Part shown: positions 42,904 to 51,825 of the stretch, in pieces
Numbering within the stretch: the first letter of the stretch is position 1
How the letters are laid out: each line of letters opens with the position of its first letter
Origin: Candidatus Aminicenantota bacterium
GTDB taxonomy: Bacteria > Acidobacteriota > Aminicenantia > Aminicenantales > Aminicenantaceae
NCBI GenBank assembly: GCA_020348385.1
Contig: CP070750.1
Location: 4,106,239 to 4,170,238, forward strand
Length of the DNA: 64,000 nt
Direction: 5' to 3'
Notes under the pieces: generated by a model
Databases searched by the model: none
The model's input: only the letters and a program-made list of their open reading frames with translations
What the model was told of the DNA's origin: nothing
Made by a program: the position numbers and the translations under genes

Positions 42904-45579
42904 ATGGGTAAAAAACGACTGTTTTTAATCGATGGGCACTCTCTTCTCTACCGGGCCTACTATGCTATCCGTCATCTTACCAATTCCCAAGGATTCCCCA
43001 CCAATGCCATCTTCGGGTTCCTCAGCATGATGAGAAAAATTCAGGATAAAGAGAATCCGACATACTTCGGAATCGTGTTCGATGCAAAAGGCCCGACAAT
43101 CCGTCACGAAACATTTAAAGAGTATAAAGCAAACCGAAAACCAATGCCCGAAGATTTAGCCGTTCAAATCCCCATTTTAAAAAAAATCCTGAAGGCCATG
43201 CACATTCCCGCTTTCGAACATGAAAAATACGAGGCAGATGATGTGCTCGGCAGCCTTGCCAAAAAGGCATCCTCGAAAAAGGTCCACTCCGTCCTCGTAT
43301 CCACGGACAAAGACCTCTACCAACTGGTGAATGAGTCAACAACCCTGTACAACCCTGCCAAAGAAATGCATATGGACGAAAAAGCAGTTGAAAAACACTT
43401 TGGCGTCCCTCCTTCTCAGGTCGTCGATGTCCTTGCTCTTTGGGGTGATGCTTCGGACAACATTCCAGGCATCCCGGGTATCGGCGAAAAAACATCCAAA
43501 GCATTGATCCGTCAATTCCGCACTCTCGAAAACCTGATCGCCAACATAGATCAAATCCAGAAGCCCCCTTTACGGGAAAAAATCATAAAAAACTTAGACC
43601 AGCTCCGAATGAGCCGACAACTGGTGACTATCGAAAAAGACCTGGACATTGATCTTGATCTGGAAGATTTTTCGCTCACCGATCCCAGTTACGCGGATCT
43701 CATCCCTCTGCTCCAAGAATTGGAATTTTCCACGATGCTATCTGAGTTCATCGAAAATCAGGACAAATCCAAAAGAGAATATCAGGTCATTTTTAGCACA
43801 GAAAAACTGCAAAAGCTTGTTTCCAGGATAAAAAAGCTCAAATTCGTCACCCTGGATACAGAAACGGATAGCCCTTTACCGACAAGGGCCCACCTGGTGG
43901 GCATATCCTTTTCTGTCCAGTCAAATCAGGCCTATTATCTTCCCCTCAGTCATGATTATGCAGGCGCTCCGGAGCAGATTTCCAAGGAAAAAGCATTCCA
44001 AATCCTCAGTCCGGCCCTAACCGATCCAAGGATCAAAAAGATCGGTCAGAACATCAAGTATGACTTTATCGTGCTACGGAGAGAAGGATTAGAGCTCGAA
44101 GGAATTGATCTAGACACCATGGTCCTTTCCTATCTGCTGGAACCAAATTGGGGAAAACACAACCTGGGGAAGCTGGCTCTAAATTACCTTCAGAAAAAAA
44201 CCATCCCTTATGAGGAAATCGTGGGGAAGGGAAAAAGCCAAGTGACGATGAACGCAGTGGATGTCGACAGGGTGGTTCCATATGCCTGTCAGGATGCGGA
44301 TTTCACAATGGCGCTCAGTGAACATCTATGGCCAAAAGTCAAGGAACAAAATCTGGATGACATCTACCGGGAGTTTGACCTTCCGTTGATCACGGTCCTC
44401 GCCGATATGGAAGCCTGGGGAGTGAAAATCGATCCGAATAGACTAGGGGATCTGAGCGAGGAAATCCAGGAATCTCTGGGTCGTCTTTCAAGCAAAATAT
44501 TCGAAATAAGCGGAGAGGAATTCAACCTCAATTCTCCATCCCAGCTCGCAACCATACTGTTCGAAAAAATGGGGCTACCCACTTCTCGAAGGACAAAAAT
44601 AACCAAGGGCTACTCCACGAGCGTTAACGTTCTCCAGGACCTGGCCCAGAACTTTCCCATCGCCCAACATGCTCTTGAATACAGGCAATTGGCCAAGCTC
44701 AAATCTACCTATGCCGATGCTCTTCCTCTGCTGATCAATCCCGAAACAGGAAGAATCCACACCTCCTACAACCAAACGGTCGCGGCCACCGGAAGGCTTT
44801 CCTCCAGCGATCCCAACCTCCAGAATATTCCTGCCCGGGGAGAATGGGGGCCACGATTTCGCCAGGCTTTTATCCCGGAAAAGGGATTTCTTTTTCTATC
44901 CGCCGATTATTCCCAAATCGAGCTTCGGGTGCTAGCCCACCTTTCAGAGGATCCCGGTTTAATCGAAACGTTCTTAAAGGATCAAGACATCCATCAAGAG
45001 ACGGCCACTCGGGTTTTTGCCAACACCACGGAGTTATTCCCAGAGGAGCGGCGTAGACGGGCAAAAATCATCAATTTTAGTATTATCTACGGCGCCACAG
45101 CCTTTTCTTTAGCCCGAGAACTGGGGGCTTCCAACGCAGAAGCGCAAGCCTTCATCGATCTTTATTACGAAAAATATCCCAAAGTGAAGGAATATTTGGA
45201 AAAAAGCGTGACAGACGCCATCGCAAACGGAGTGGCCAAAACTCTTTTCGGAAGAAAACGGCAAGTTCCTGAACTTAAACAAAAGGACAGGTCTGCCCAG
45301 CAGTTCGGGCGGCGGATTGCTCTCAACACCCCGATTCAGGGTACGGCAGCAGACTTGATGAAAAAGGCCATGATCGACATCGGAAAGGACATCAAAAACC
45401 ACGGACTCGGGGCAAAGATGATCCTTCAGGTTCACGACGAGCTTGTGTTTGAGGTGCCCAAATCCGAAGTGGAAAAGACAGAAACCCTGGTCAGGAAGAG
45501 GATGGAAAATGTGTTTCCGCTGAAGGTTCCATTAAAGGTTCATCTCGGTTTGGGGGCCAACTGGGCCGAAGCGAAATAA
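42904..45579 (+). CDS. polA: DNA polymerase I
   Basis: 891 residues. Three domains in order: 5'-3' exonuclease (about 1-290; FLIDGHSLLYRAYYAI, YEADDVLGSLA, ALWGDASDNIPGIPGIGEKT), 3'-5' proofreading exonuclease (about 300-480; LDTETDSPL, NIKYDF, YACQDADFT, with acidic residues intact) and the polymerase (about 490-891; DYSQIELRVLAHLS, the O-helix RRRAKIINFSIIYGA, and QVHDELVFEV). Full length and complete. No clear ribosome site precedes the ATG, so it may be translated by coupling to the upstream gene. Confidence 0.98.
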   Translation: MGKKRLFLIDGHSLLYRAYYAIRHLTNSQGFPTNAIFGFLSMMRKIQDKENPTYFGIVFDAKGPTIRHETFKEYKANRKPMPEDLAVQIPILKKILKAMHIPAFEHEKYEADDVLGSLAKKASSKKVHSVLVSTDKDLYQLVNESTTLYNPAKEMHMDEKAVEKHFGVPPSQVVDVLALWGDASDNIPGIPGIGEKTSKALIRQFRTLENLIANIDQIQKPPLREKIIKNLDQLRMSRQLVTIEKDLDIDLDLEDFSLTDPSYADLIPLLQELEFSTMLSEFIENQDKSKREYQVIFSTEKLQKLVSRIKKLKFVTLDTETDSPLPTRAHLVGISFSVQSNQAYYLPLSHDYAGAPEQISKEKAFQILSPALTDPRIKKIGQNIKYDFIVLRREGLELEGIDLDTMVLSYLLEPNWGKHNLGKLALNYLQKKTIPYEEIVGKGKSQVTMNAVDVDRVVPYACQDADFTMALSEHLWPKVKEQNLDDIYREFDLPLITVLADMEAWGVKIDPNRLGDLSEEIQESLGRLSSKIFEISGEEFNLNSPSQLATILFEKMGLPTSRRTKITKGYSTSVNVLQDLAQNFPIAQHALEYRQLAKLKSTYADALPLLINPETGRIHTSYNQTVAATGRLSSSDPNLQNIPARGEWGPRFRQAFIPEKGFLFLSADYSQIELRVLAHLSEDPGLIETFLKDQDIHQETATRVFANTTELFPEERRRRAKIINFSIIYGATAFSLARELGASNAEAQAFIDLYYEKYPKVKEYLEKSVTDAIANGVAKTLFGRKRQVPELKQKDRSAQQFGRRIALNTPIQGTAADLMKKAMIDIGKDIKNHGLGAKMILQVHDELVFEVPKSEVEKTETLVRKRMENVFPLKVPLKVHLGLGANWAEAK

Positions 45580-45602
45580 ACGGTGTCGTCAGCAATGACG
45601 CC

Positions 45603-47666
45603 TTATTGGAACTCCCGGGGGAGAGAGGTTTCCCACCGTCGCTCTTTGACAAGCTTATTCTGTTCGAAAATCTGCCGGACTATCTTCACGTTGAAATTTT
45701 TTTCATCTGAAACAACTGAGACAAGCAGCTTCAACTCCAAAATGCGAATCCCCAAATGGATGATATGTCCCCCTTCGCCAAAAAAACTGGATCGAGCAGG
45801 ATCCAGGTCATCCGTCTGATAGGCCACTTTTTCGATGGATGTATACAAGCGTCCCTGGATCTCCCACCGTTTTTCCGCTTCCAATTCCACCGTGGTGGTG
45901 GATCGATCGAGGTCCCGCGTAACCGTGTGCTTGTAAGGCCAACCTGGACCTTCTAATGGGCGGGCATCCGGTCTCTCTTCCCATGCTTCAGGAGGAAAAA
46001 AATTTGGAATCGGTCTTTGGGAAAAAGGAATCACAGGAAGCTCGAGGCTGGTGGAATCCTTTCCCAAGAATAACTGCGTTGTCATCGGATAGGGTGTGGG
46101 CCAGATCATCGGGAATAATGCATTCGAAACGGCCAGGCGAATACGGTGTCCCGGTTTGAATGTCCATGTCGTAAAATGAAGAGGGAATTCAAGTTCGTAC
46201 ACCTCTCCCGGAGTCAAATATTCGGGAAAGAGCCTCGAGTTCCTCTGCGCACCATTCAGCAAACCTCCTGTGACCAAAGAAACGCTTCCATCGGGATGCA
46301 CATCCTCCAGCCTAACGATCCAATGCGCCAGTTTTGCATCGGCGGAAACGCGCAACCGAACGCGGGGAAATCCGATGATCTCAATGCTATCTCCGAGCGT
46401 TTGGCTGTCATAAACAAGGCTCTCGGCATCCTCCTTCCGCATATCGCCCGTGGGATCTCCCCACCAGTAAAGAGCCGCGATCCCACTGCTGGGCACATAC
46501 TTTAAGCGATCAACGAGAGATTCTCCAGGCGATAATCCCATCAGATGGTTTTCCCCGGGATAAAGAGTCGTCCAGCTCGTTCTTTGGATCGGCCATTCCT
46601 CATATCTCCAATGGCCAGGCGTCGTCTTCATGTGAACATCGGGAAGGTGTGAATCCCTCACAAAAACGGCAAATCGGGGCTCCTCCATGATTCCCGTATC
46701 CCTTCCCTTCAGCCAATAATCCCACCAACGGACGGCTTCACGCCGCCACTCATAATTCGGCCCCGGCACACCATTGTCGGGCCAAGCGTGTGGCCAGGGG
46801 CCGATGACAGCCTTCATCGGAACATTCATGTTTTCCAACATCCGCGGGATGCTATCTCGGTAGCCATCCAGCAATCCCCCGATGAGATACACAGGGATCT
46901 GAATGGACTGGTAGTTCCATCGGAGAGAATTCGTGCGCCAAAACTCTCCATCCTTCTGTTGCTTGAGATAGGTCAAAAACCACGGATAAGCATTGAAGCG
47001 GTTTTTAAAGTAATCCTCATCACAAAAATACTTGGGCCAACGAGGCAGTCCCAGGTCTGTATCGATCGAGAGTTCGTACTGATCGACGTGGAAGGCTCCA
47101 TCGATGAAATGGACATCATCATGGTAGAGGTCATCGGTCGCATCCATAGCCAAGATTGCCTTTAGTTCTAGGGGACGGCGCATGGCAACCTGAATAGCAT
47201 TAAATCCTCCCCAAGAAATCCCCCACATTCCGACATTACCATTCGACCAAGGCGCTTGGGCAAGCTGCCGGATACAAGAAACCGCATCCTCCAGTTCTAC
47301 CTCAGAATACTCCCGAGGCGGTACCATCCCCTCCGAGGATCCGGTCCCTCGAATATCAACTTTTACAGCAACATACCCGCGGCGGGCAAAATAACTGTAC
47401 AAAGGATAATCCCTAAGATAAAAGGAATCATCTTTTCGGTATGGGAGAAACTCGAAAAGAACTGGAAATTTTTCCCTCTCCTGCTTGGCGATCGGTAAAA
47501 ACAGGGTAGCAGAAAGCCTCACCCCATCCTTCATTTCCAGCCAATCACGGATGATCTCAAAATCATAGATTGACGCAGACGGATCTTCGTATTCTGCTTG
47601 ATGCGTCAAAAGAGGAAAATAAAAGAGGCATAGAAACAAAAAAAATGAGAGGGATCTTTTTCCCAT
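45603..47666 (-). CDS. Exported CocE/NonD-type (S15-like) hydrolase
   Basis: 687 residues with a signal peptide (FFLFLCLFYFPLLTHQ). An alpha/beta-hydrolase domain carries the nucleophile Ser in GMWGISWGGFN (near 150), Asp in IGGLLDGYRDS and His in GPWPHAWPDN. A C-terminal jelly-roll (LRLRVSADAKLAHWIVRLEDVHPDGS) is typical of X-Pro dipeptidyl-peptidase and cocaine-esterase relatives. It probably hydrolyses acyl, ester or peptide bonds in the periplasm. It converges on polA, with 23 bases between stops. Confidence 0.9.
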   Translation of the reverse strand: MGKRSLSFFLFLCLFYFPLLTHQAEYEDPSASIYDFEIIRDWLEMKDGVRLSATLFLPIAKQEREKFPVLFEFLPYRKDDSFYLRDYPLYSYFARRGYVAVKVDIRGTGSSEGMVPPREYSEVELEDAVSCIRQLAQAPWSNGNVGMWGISWGGFNAIQVAMRRPLELKAILAMDATDDLYHDDVHFIDGAFHVDQYELSIDTDLGLPRWPKYFCDEDYFKNRFNAYPWFLTYLKQQKDGEFWRTNSLRWNYQSIQIPVYLIGGLLDGYRDSIPRMLENMNVPMKAVIGPWPHAWPDNGVPGPNYEWRREAVRWWDYWLKGRDTGIMEEPRFAVFVRDSHLPDVHMKTTPGHWRYEEWPIQRTSWTTLYPGENHLMGLSPGESLVDRLKYVPSSGIAALYWWGDPTGDMRKEDAESLVYDSQTLGDSIEIIGFPRVRLRVSADAKLAHWIVRLEDVHPDGSVSLVTGGLLNGAQRNSRLFPEYLTPGEVYELEFPLHFTTWTFKPGHRIRLAVSNALFPMIWPTPYPMTTQLFLGKDSTSLELPVIPFSQRPIPNFFPPEAWEERPDARPLEGPGWPYKHTVTRDLDRSTTTVELEAEKRWEIQGRLYTSIEKVAYQTDDLDPARSSFFGEGGHIIHLGIRILELKLLVSVVSDEKNFNVKIVRQIFEQNKLVKERRWETSLPREFQ

Positions 47667-47824
47667 AAAAAATGTATAACACAGGGAAGCACCCGAGTCA
47701 AAAGCCTGAGTATCCGGCTTTATTCCGGACTAGAGGCTGTTGACTTTACAACAGGAGTGCATTAATTTAGGGGTGAACTAGAGAACAGACTCGGATGAAA
47801 AGTCGGCACGAGCGGGGAGACTGA

Positions 47825-49747
47825 TTGAGTAAAGAAGACTCCTTGAAATCTCTTTTTGGCGCATTGAAAGTTTCCCTTAAAAATGCCTCTTTTTATCACA
47901 AGGAACATCCCGCTTTCACAAAATCGGTAGAAGATCTCAAGGAAAAAATCGACAACCTAATGGATATCGTCACTCCCATAAAGATCGGATTCACTCCGAA
48001 CGCGGTTTTTTTCGATAACAAGTACTGGGAAGAAGATAAGGCATTCAGAGAGCTTGCCAGAATATTTCACTTCCGGAAAGTGAAAAGCCTAGAAATCAAG
48101 AAAGGCCTGGACATTCAGGAATTGACATCCTTTATCGCCAATTTTCATCTTCCACCAAAAGAGATCTACAAAGAGGGGGGACTCCAAAACATCCTGAAAC
48201 AGGAAAAAATATTCCACCTTTCGGTCGAAGAATTGAACTACTCCCAACTCCTCATAGGGGACGGGGAAGAAGTGAAGGATGTCTGGACTTATCTTCTGGA
48301 TGATGCCATCACAAAGCAGGACACGCAACAGATGGAACAGGTGGCTGAGAGCTTCGAAAAAATCGCGGGCCAGCTGGCTCCCGAAGATTTTGATGAAAAT
48401 GAAGAGCTCAACATGAATGTCAACAAGCTGATGAACTACATGAAAAAAGCACAGGAAGACCGGTTTCATTCCTGCGCCAAAGTTTTGGTCAAGGCTTTTG
48501 TGAAAAATAAAAAATTGGCTCACGAATCCAAAGTGGAAAAGCTCCAGATCATTTTCGCCGACATCGGCGAAGAAGACTTTGCCTCAGCCCTTTGGGAGGA
48601 AATCGCTACGGATACCAGCTTCGATGCTCTGAGCTTCAACATATTCTCGAAGCTCGTAGAAAAAGACAAGCAGGACCGGATTGCCGCTAAACTCAAGGAG
48701 GAGGCGCAGAAAGATGACTCCCTCGAGACCTCGAAGGAACTGAGAAATAAGATCAAAGAACTCCTCTCTGGAACGTCCAGCCCGTATGTGTCAGAAATTT
48801 ATCGAGTAACTCTTGCTTCCCTACTCCAAGAAATCGACATCAAAAAGGAATTGCAGCTCGATCGATTGCAGCTGATAAAAAACTACAGGTACACCCTCCT
48901 CAATCTTTTTGTTGCAGAGGCCGATGTGGAGAGGAAGAAAAACCTGTTGACACATATCTTGGAAGAGTGGGAGGAGATCAGAGAGAGCGAGGATTTTGAG
49001 TTTCTCAAAAACTTGGCGCAAACATTGAAACAAGAGAATGGCGACTTCTCCTTCGAGACAATCGCCATCAAAACGCACAAGTTGATTACCGATTATGTTG
49101 AAAAAGCCGTCTTAAGAGGACAGTCCTCTCCCTACTTCGACTTTTTCATGGAGAGAATGGAGCAGAGTGCCCTCAGTGTGAATGACTATCTCCAGAGAGT
49201 CTTTTCAGAGGGAAAAATAACACCTTTCATCCTTCAGTTTTTTTTCAAGTTTTTCTCCGATAGCATAATGTATTTTTTGATCTCCCTAGAAGAAAGATCT
49301 TCGGATAACCACTTCCTTGAGCGCATGACCGAAAGCGTCAAACTGATAGATTCTCCATTATCTCTAGAGATTTTGAAGACGATCTATCCTTTGGTGAACA
49401 ACACCGTGAAAACCAAAGTGTTGAGGGCAATACAGCAGCTCTCAGTCCATGAAGAAAAATTTCTGATGCCGATTCTGCAAAAGGGAAGCTTCACGCACAA
49501 AAAAGAGGCCTTGATAATCCTCGTGAAACACGAGGAGACAAGAAAGAAGGCCCTGGATGCCCTTTTCTCACTCCCTTCCCCTTTTGGTCTTAAAAACAAA
49601 ATCATCCGAAGAAACATTCAATTGGTGGGAGACGCCTGTATCCAGGAAGCCCGTGACCATATTTTCGCTTTGAGCAAAAAAAAGGGTCTCTGGCACAGAA
49701 AGGTCCGCAAAGAAGCCAGAAAAGCCTTGGAGAAACTCGATGGTTGA
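47825..49747 (+). CDS. Helical repeat protein with shared N-terminal module, partner of HD-GYP
   Basis: 640 residues, starting at a TTG (47825) with GGGGAG about five bases upstream. The first 110 residues (LFGALKVSLKNASFYHKEHPAF and then LDIQELTSFIANF) match modules in the GGDEF protein (about 30945) and in the next protein. The rest is charged and helical, and the C-terminus (PILQKGSFTHKKEALIILV, KVRKEARKALEKL) looks like HEAT repeats. It overlaps the HD-GYP gene by eight bases, so the two are translated together. I infer a scaffold or regulator; no catalytic motif is visible. Confidence 0.65.
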   Translation: MSKEDSLKSLFGALKVSLKNASFYHKEHPAFTKSVEDLKEKIDNLMDIVTPIKIGFTPNAVFFDNKYWEEDKAFRELARIFHFRKVKSLEIKKGLDIQELTSFIANFHLPPKEIYKEGGLQNILKQEKIFHLSVEELNYSQLLIGDGEEVKDVWTYLLDDAITKQDTQQMEQVAESFEKIAGQLAPEDFDENEELNMNVNKLMNYMKKAQEDRFHSCAKVLVKAFVKNKKLAHESKVEKLQIIFADIGEEDFASALWEEIATDTSFDALSFNIFSKLVEKDKQDRIAAKLKEEAQKDDSLETSKELRNKIKELLSGTSSPYVSEIYRVTLASLLQEIDIKKELQLDRLQLIKNYRYTLLNLFVAEADVERKKNLLTHILEEWEEIRESEDFEFLKNLAQTLKQENGDFSFETIAIKTHKLITDYVEKAVLRGQSSPYFDFFMERMEQSALSVNDYLQRVFSEGKITPFILQFFFKFFSDSIMYFLISLEERSSDNHFLERMTESVKLIDSPLSLEILKTIYPLVNNTVKTKVLRAIQQLSVHEEKFLMPILQKGSFTHKKEALIILVKHEETRKKALDALFSLPSPFGLKNKIIRRNIQLVGDACIQEARDHIFALSKKKGLWHRKVRKEARKALEKLDG

Positions 49748-51092
49748 AAAGATTAAAATAGCCCTGCTCAACTTGAGTTCTGCCATCCAGGCAGGTAAGA
49801 TCTATTCAAAAGACCACCCAAGCTTTCAAGAGTTTATCGTCCGAGCCTTCAATGCTCTCCATGAGGTTTTATCACGGAAAAAAGAACTGGTCATCGGGAT
49901 TGTCGAGGACGAGCTGGCCTGGGAAGGAGATATCTTTTTTTCCCTGAGTCAGAAACTGAACGCGCTTGTCCTTTACCTTCAGGAAAAAAACATCGAACGC
50001 GTCGTATTTTTGCCTGATATGAATCAAGAAGAGTTGTCCAGTTTTGCCTTGTATTTGATTGACAGGGAAAAACGTGGGGCAGCAGATGCCCACGAATACC
50101 TCATGGCTCTCGGCGTCAGAAACATCCGTGCTGGAAAAATCAGAGCCCTTACCACACAACAGGCAGTAGAGGAGGACATCGCGACGACAAAAAAGAAACG
50201 GAAAAACAAAACGGTTCGGAATGTTTCTCAGATCATCGAAAACATGTTGAGTGAGGAAGATGTCGACTATTTGGAGCTGAAATTCAACGTGCTCAATTAT
50301 ATGGAAGATTATTTGGGAAGCCGCCAGGAACTGGTTGATCTAGTATCCATTAAAAAAAAGGACCTGAATACTTTTCTTCACATGTTGAATGTCTCCATCA
50401 TCTGCATGTACGTGACATCCAAACTGGGCTATTCCCAGGAGGATGTTCTGGACCTGGGGATAGCCGGGCTTTTCCATGATATCGGCAAACTGGCCGTCTC
50501 CCGAAGAATCCTGACAAAGCCAACCAAATTGGAAGAAGATGAATTCTACAAGATGAAACACCACACCACGCAAGGAGCGGAGATCCTGGTGAAATACATG
50601 GATGCGGTAGGGAAACTTCCTGCAGTAGTGGCGTATGAACACCACCTCCGACATGACATGACGGGCTATCCCCGCCAGACCCATCCTCACAAACCCCACA
50701 CGGCCTCGATGATCGTCTCAATGTGTGACGTTTATGATGCCCTCGCTCAAAGGCGGTCGTACAAAAAAGATTTTCCGCCAAAAAAGATCTACAACATCAT
50801 GATGGAAGGCAAGGGAACTGCTTTCGATCAAGAACTGCTCGAGTCCTTTTTTCGTGTGCTGGGGGTCTGGCCGATAGGTACGATCGTTTCCCTGAGCAAC
50901 AGGAGAATCGCCATCGTCAGGAAGACAAACGAAAAGGATATCTTCAATCCTGTTGTCGAGGTCGTCCATCCCCAAAAATGGCGGGGGGTTATCGATCTGT
51001 CAGAAGAAGGGACTAAACTCAAAATCACCAAGTCCCTGAATCCCTTCAAGGAAGGAAAAAAATACCTCCAGCAGATAGAAAGCCAAGCATAA
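49740..51092 (+). CDS. HD-GYP domain protein with shared N-terminal module
   Basis: 450 residues. The N-terminal module (about 1-110; SSAIQAGKIYSKDHPSFQEF, MNQEELSSFALYLI) is the one shared with the previous gene and the GGDEF protein. The HD-GYP domain (about 215-400) has LFHDIGK and a GYP motif in HHLRHDMTGYP. The canonical HHExxDGxGYP is altered at two positions (Glu to Leu, Gly to Met). It is a likely cyclic-di-GMP phosphodiesterase or binder. Together with the distant GGDEF protein it could form a c-di-GMP circuit. Confidence 0.85.
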   Translation: MVEKIKIALLNLSSAIQAGKIYSKDHPSFQEFIVRAFNALHEVLSRKKELVIGIVEDELAWEGDIFFSLSQKLNALVLYLQEKNIERVVFLPDMNQEELSSFALYLIDREKRGAADAHEYLMALGVRNIRAGKIRALTTQQAVEEDIATTKKKRKNKTVRNVSQIIENMLSEEDVDYLELKFNVLNYMEDYLGSRQELVDLVSIKKKDLNTFLHMLNVSIICMYVTSKLGYSQEDVLDLGIAGLFHDIGKLAVSRRILTKPTKLEEDEFYKMKHHTTQGAEILVKYMDAVGKLPAVVAYEHHLRHDMTGYPRQTHPHKPHTASMIVSMCDVYDALAQRRSYKKDFPPKKIYNIMMEGKGTAFDQELLESFFRVLGVWPIGTIVSLSNRRIAIVRKTNEKDIFNPVVEVVHPQKWRGVIDLSEEGTKLKITKSLNPFKEGKKYLQQIESQA

Positions 51093-51171
51093 ACTCCCTT
51101 CCTATCGGATTCCTGAGGGCTTGCCTTAAACGTGGCCGGTGCGTAAAATGAACCTGTTTGGTGAGGAAAAA

Positions 51172-51819
51172 ATGAAAAAAATCATCGTGCCCGCTGTCAT
51201 TGCCAAAACCCAGGAGGAATTGGATGGAATCCTAGAAAAAATATCCGGAAATGCTGATTTGATCCAGCTGGATATCATGGACGGAAATTTTGTCCCCAAT
51301 CACTCGCTGGATTTCGATTTTCGCTTGCCTCAGGGAAAATACACATACGAGGCCCATTTGATGGTGAACGATCCGGACAAATGGATAAAATCTTTCGGAG
51401 CCAACATGGATACCATCATCGCTCATTTTGAGTCCCGAAATACCTCCCTGAACACTATCCGATTGATAAAAGATATCGGAAAAAGAGCTGCTTTGGCCTT
51501 GAATCCTGAAACGGAAATCAAGCAGATCGCCGATTACTTCGATGACCTCGACCAAGTTTTGATCATGACCGTGAATCCCGGATTTTACGGAAGCCCCTTC
51601 CTCCCTGAGGTCATGGCAAAAATCACAAAATTGAGACAGGCAAGGCCTGAGCTGTATATTGAAGTGGATGGAGGGATCAAGCCGGAAACTATCGCCATGG
51701 TCGACAAGGCGGGAGCAAACTTGTTTGTCTCCGGATCCTACCTTGTAAAATCGGACAACATGCGGGAAAGGATAGATATCTTGTATGGAAAAATTCGGGA
51801 TACGGGGCTGCCGGTCTGA
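51172..51819 (+). CDS. Ribulose-phosphate 3-epimerase-like protein
   Basis: 215 residues from the ATG at 51172 (GAGG six bases upstream; an in-frame GTG at 51139 is an alternative). A TIM-barrel protein of the pentose-phosphate epimerase family: LIQLDIMDGNFVPN, EAHLMVND, MTVNPGFYGSPF and EVDGGIKPET. In typical Rpe the first motif is HxDxMDG, with the His binding metal; here it is Gln. The catalytic Asp residues remain. It could be a related sugar-phosphate epimerase. Seven bases separate it from the phosphoglucose isomerase gene. Confidence 0.8.
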   Translation: MKKIIVPAVIAKTQEELDGILEKISGNADLIQLDIMDGNFVPNHSLDFDFRLPQGKYTYEAHLMVNDPDKWIKSFGANMDTIIAHFESRNTSLNTIRLIKDIGKRAALALNPETEIKQIADYFDDLDQVLIMTVNPGFYGSPFLPEVMAKITKLRQARPELYIEVDGGIKPETIAMVDKAGANLFVSGSYLVKSDNMRERIDILYGKIRDTGLPV

Positions 51820-51825
51820 AAGAAC

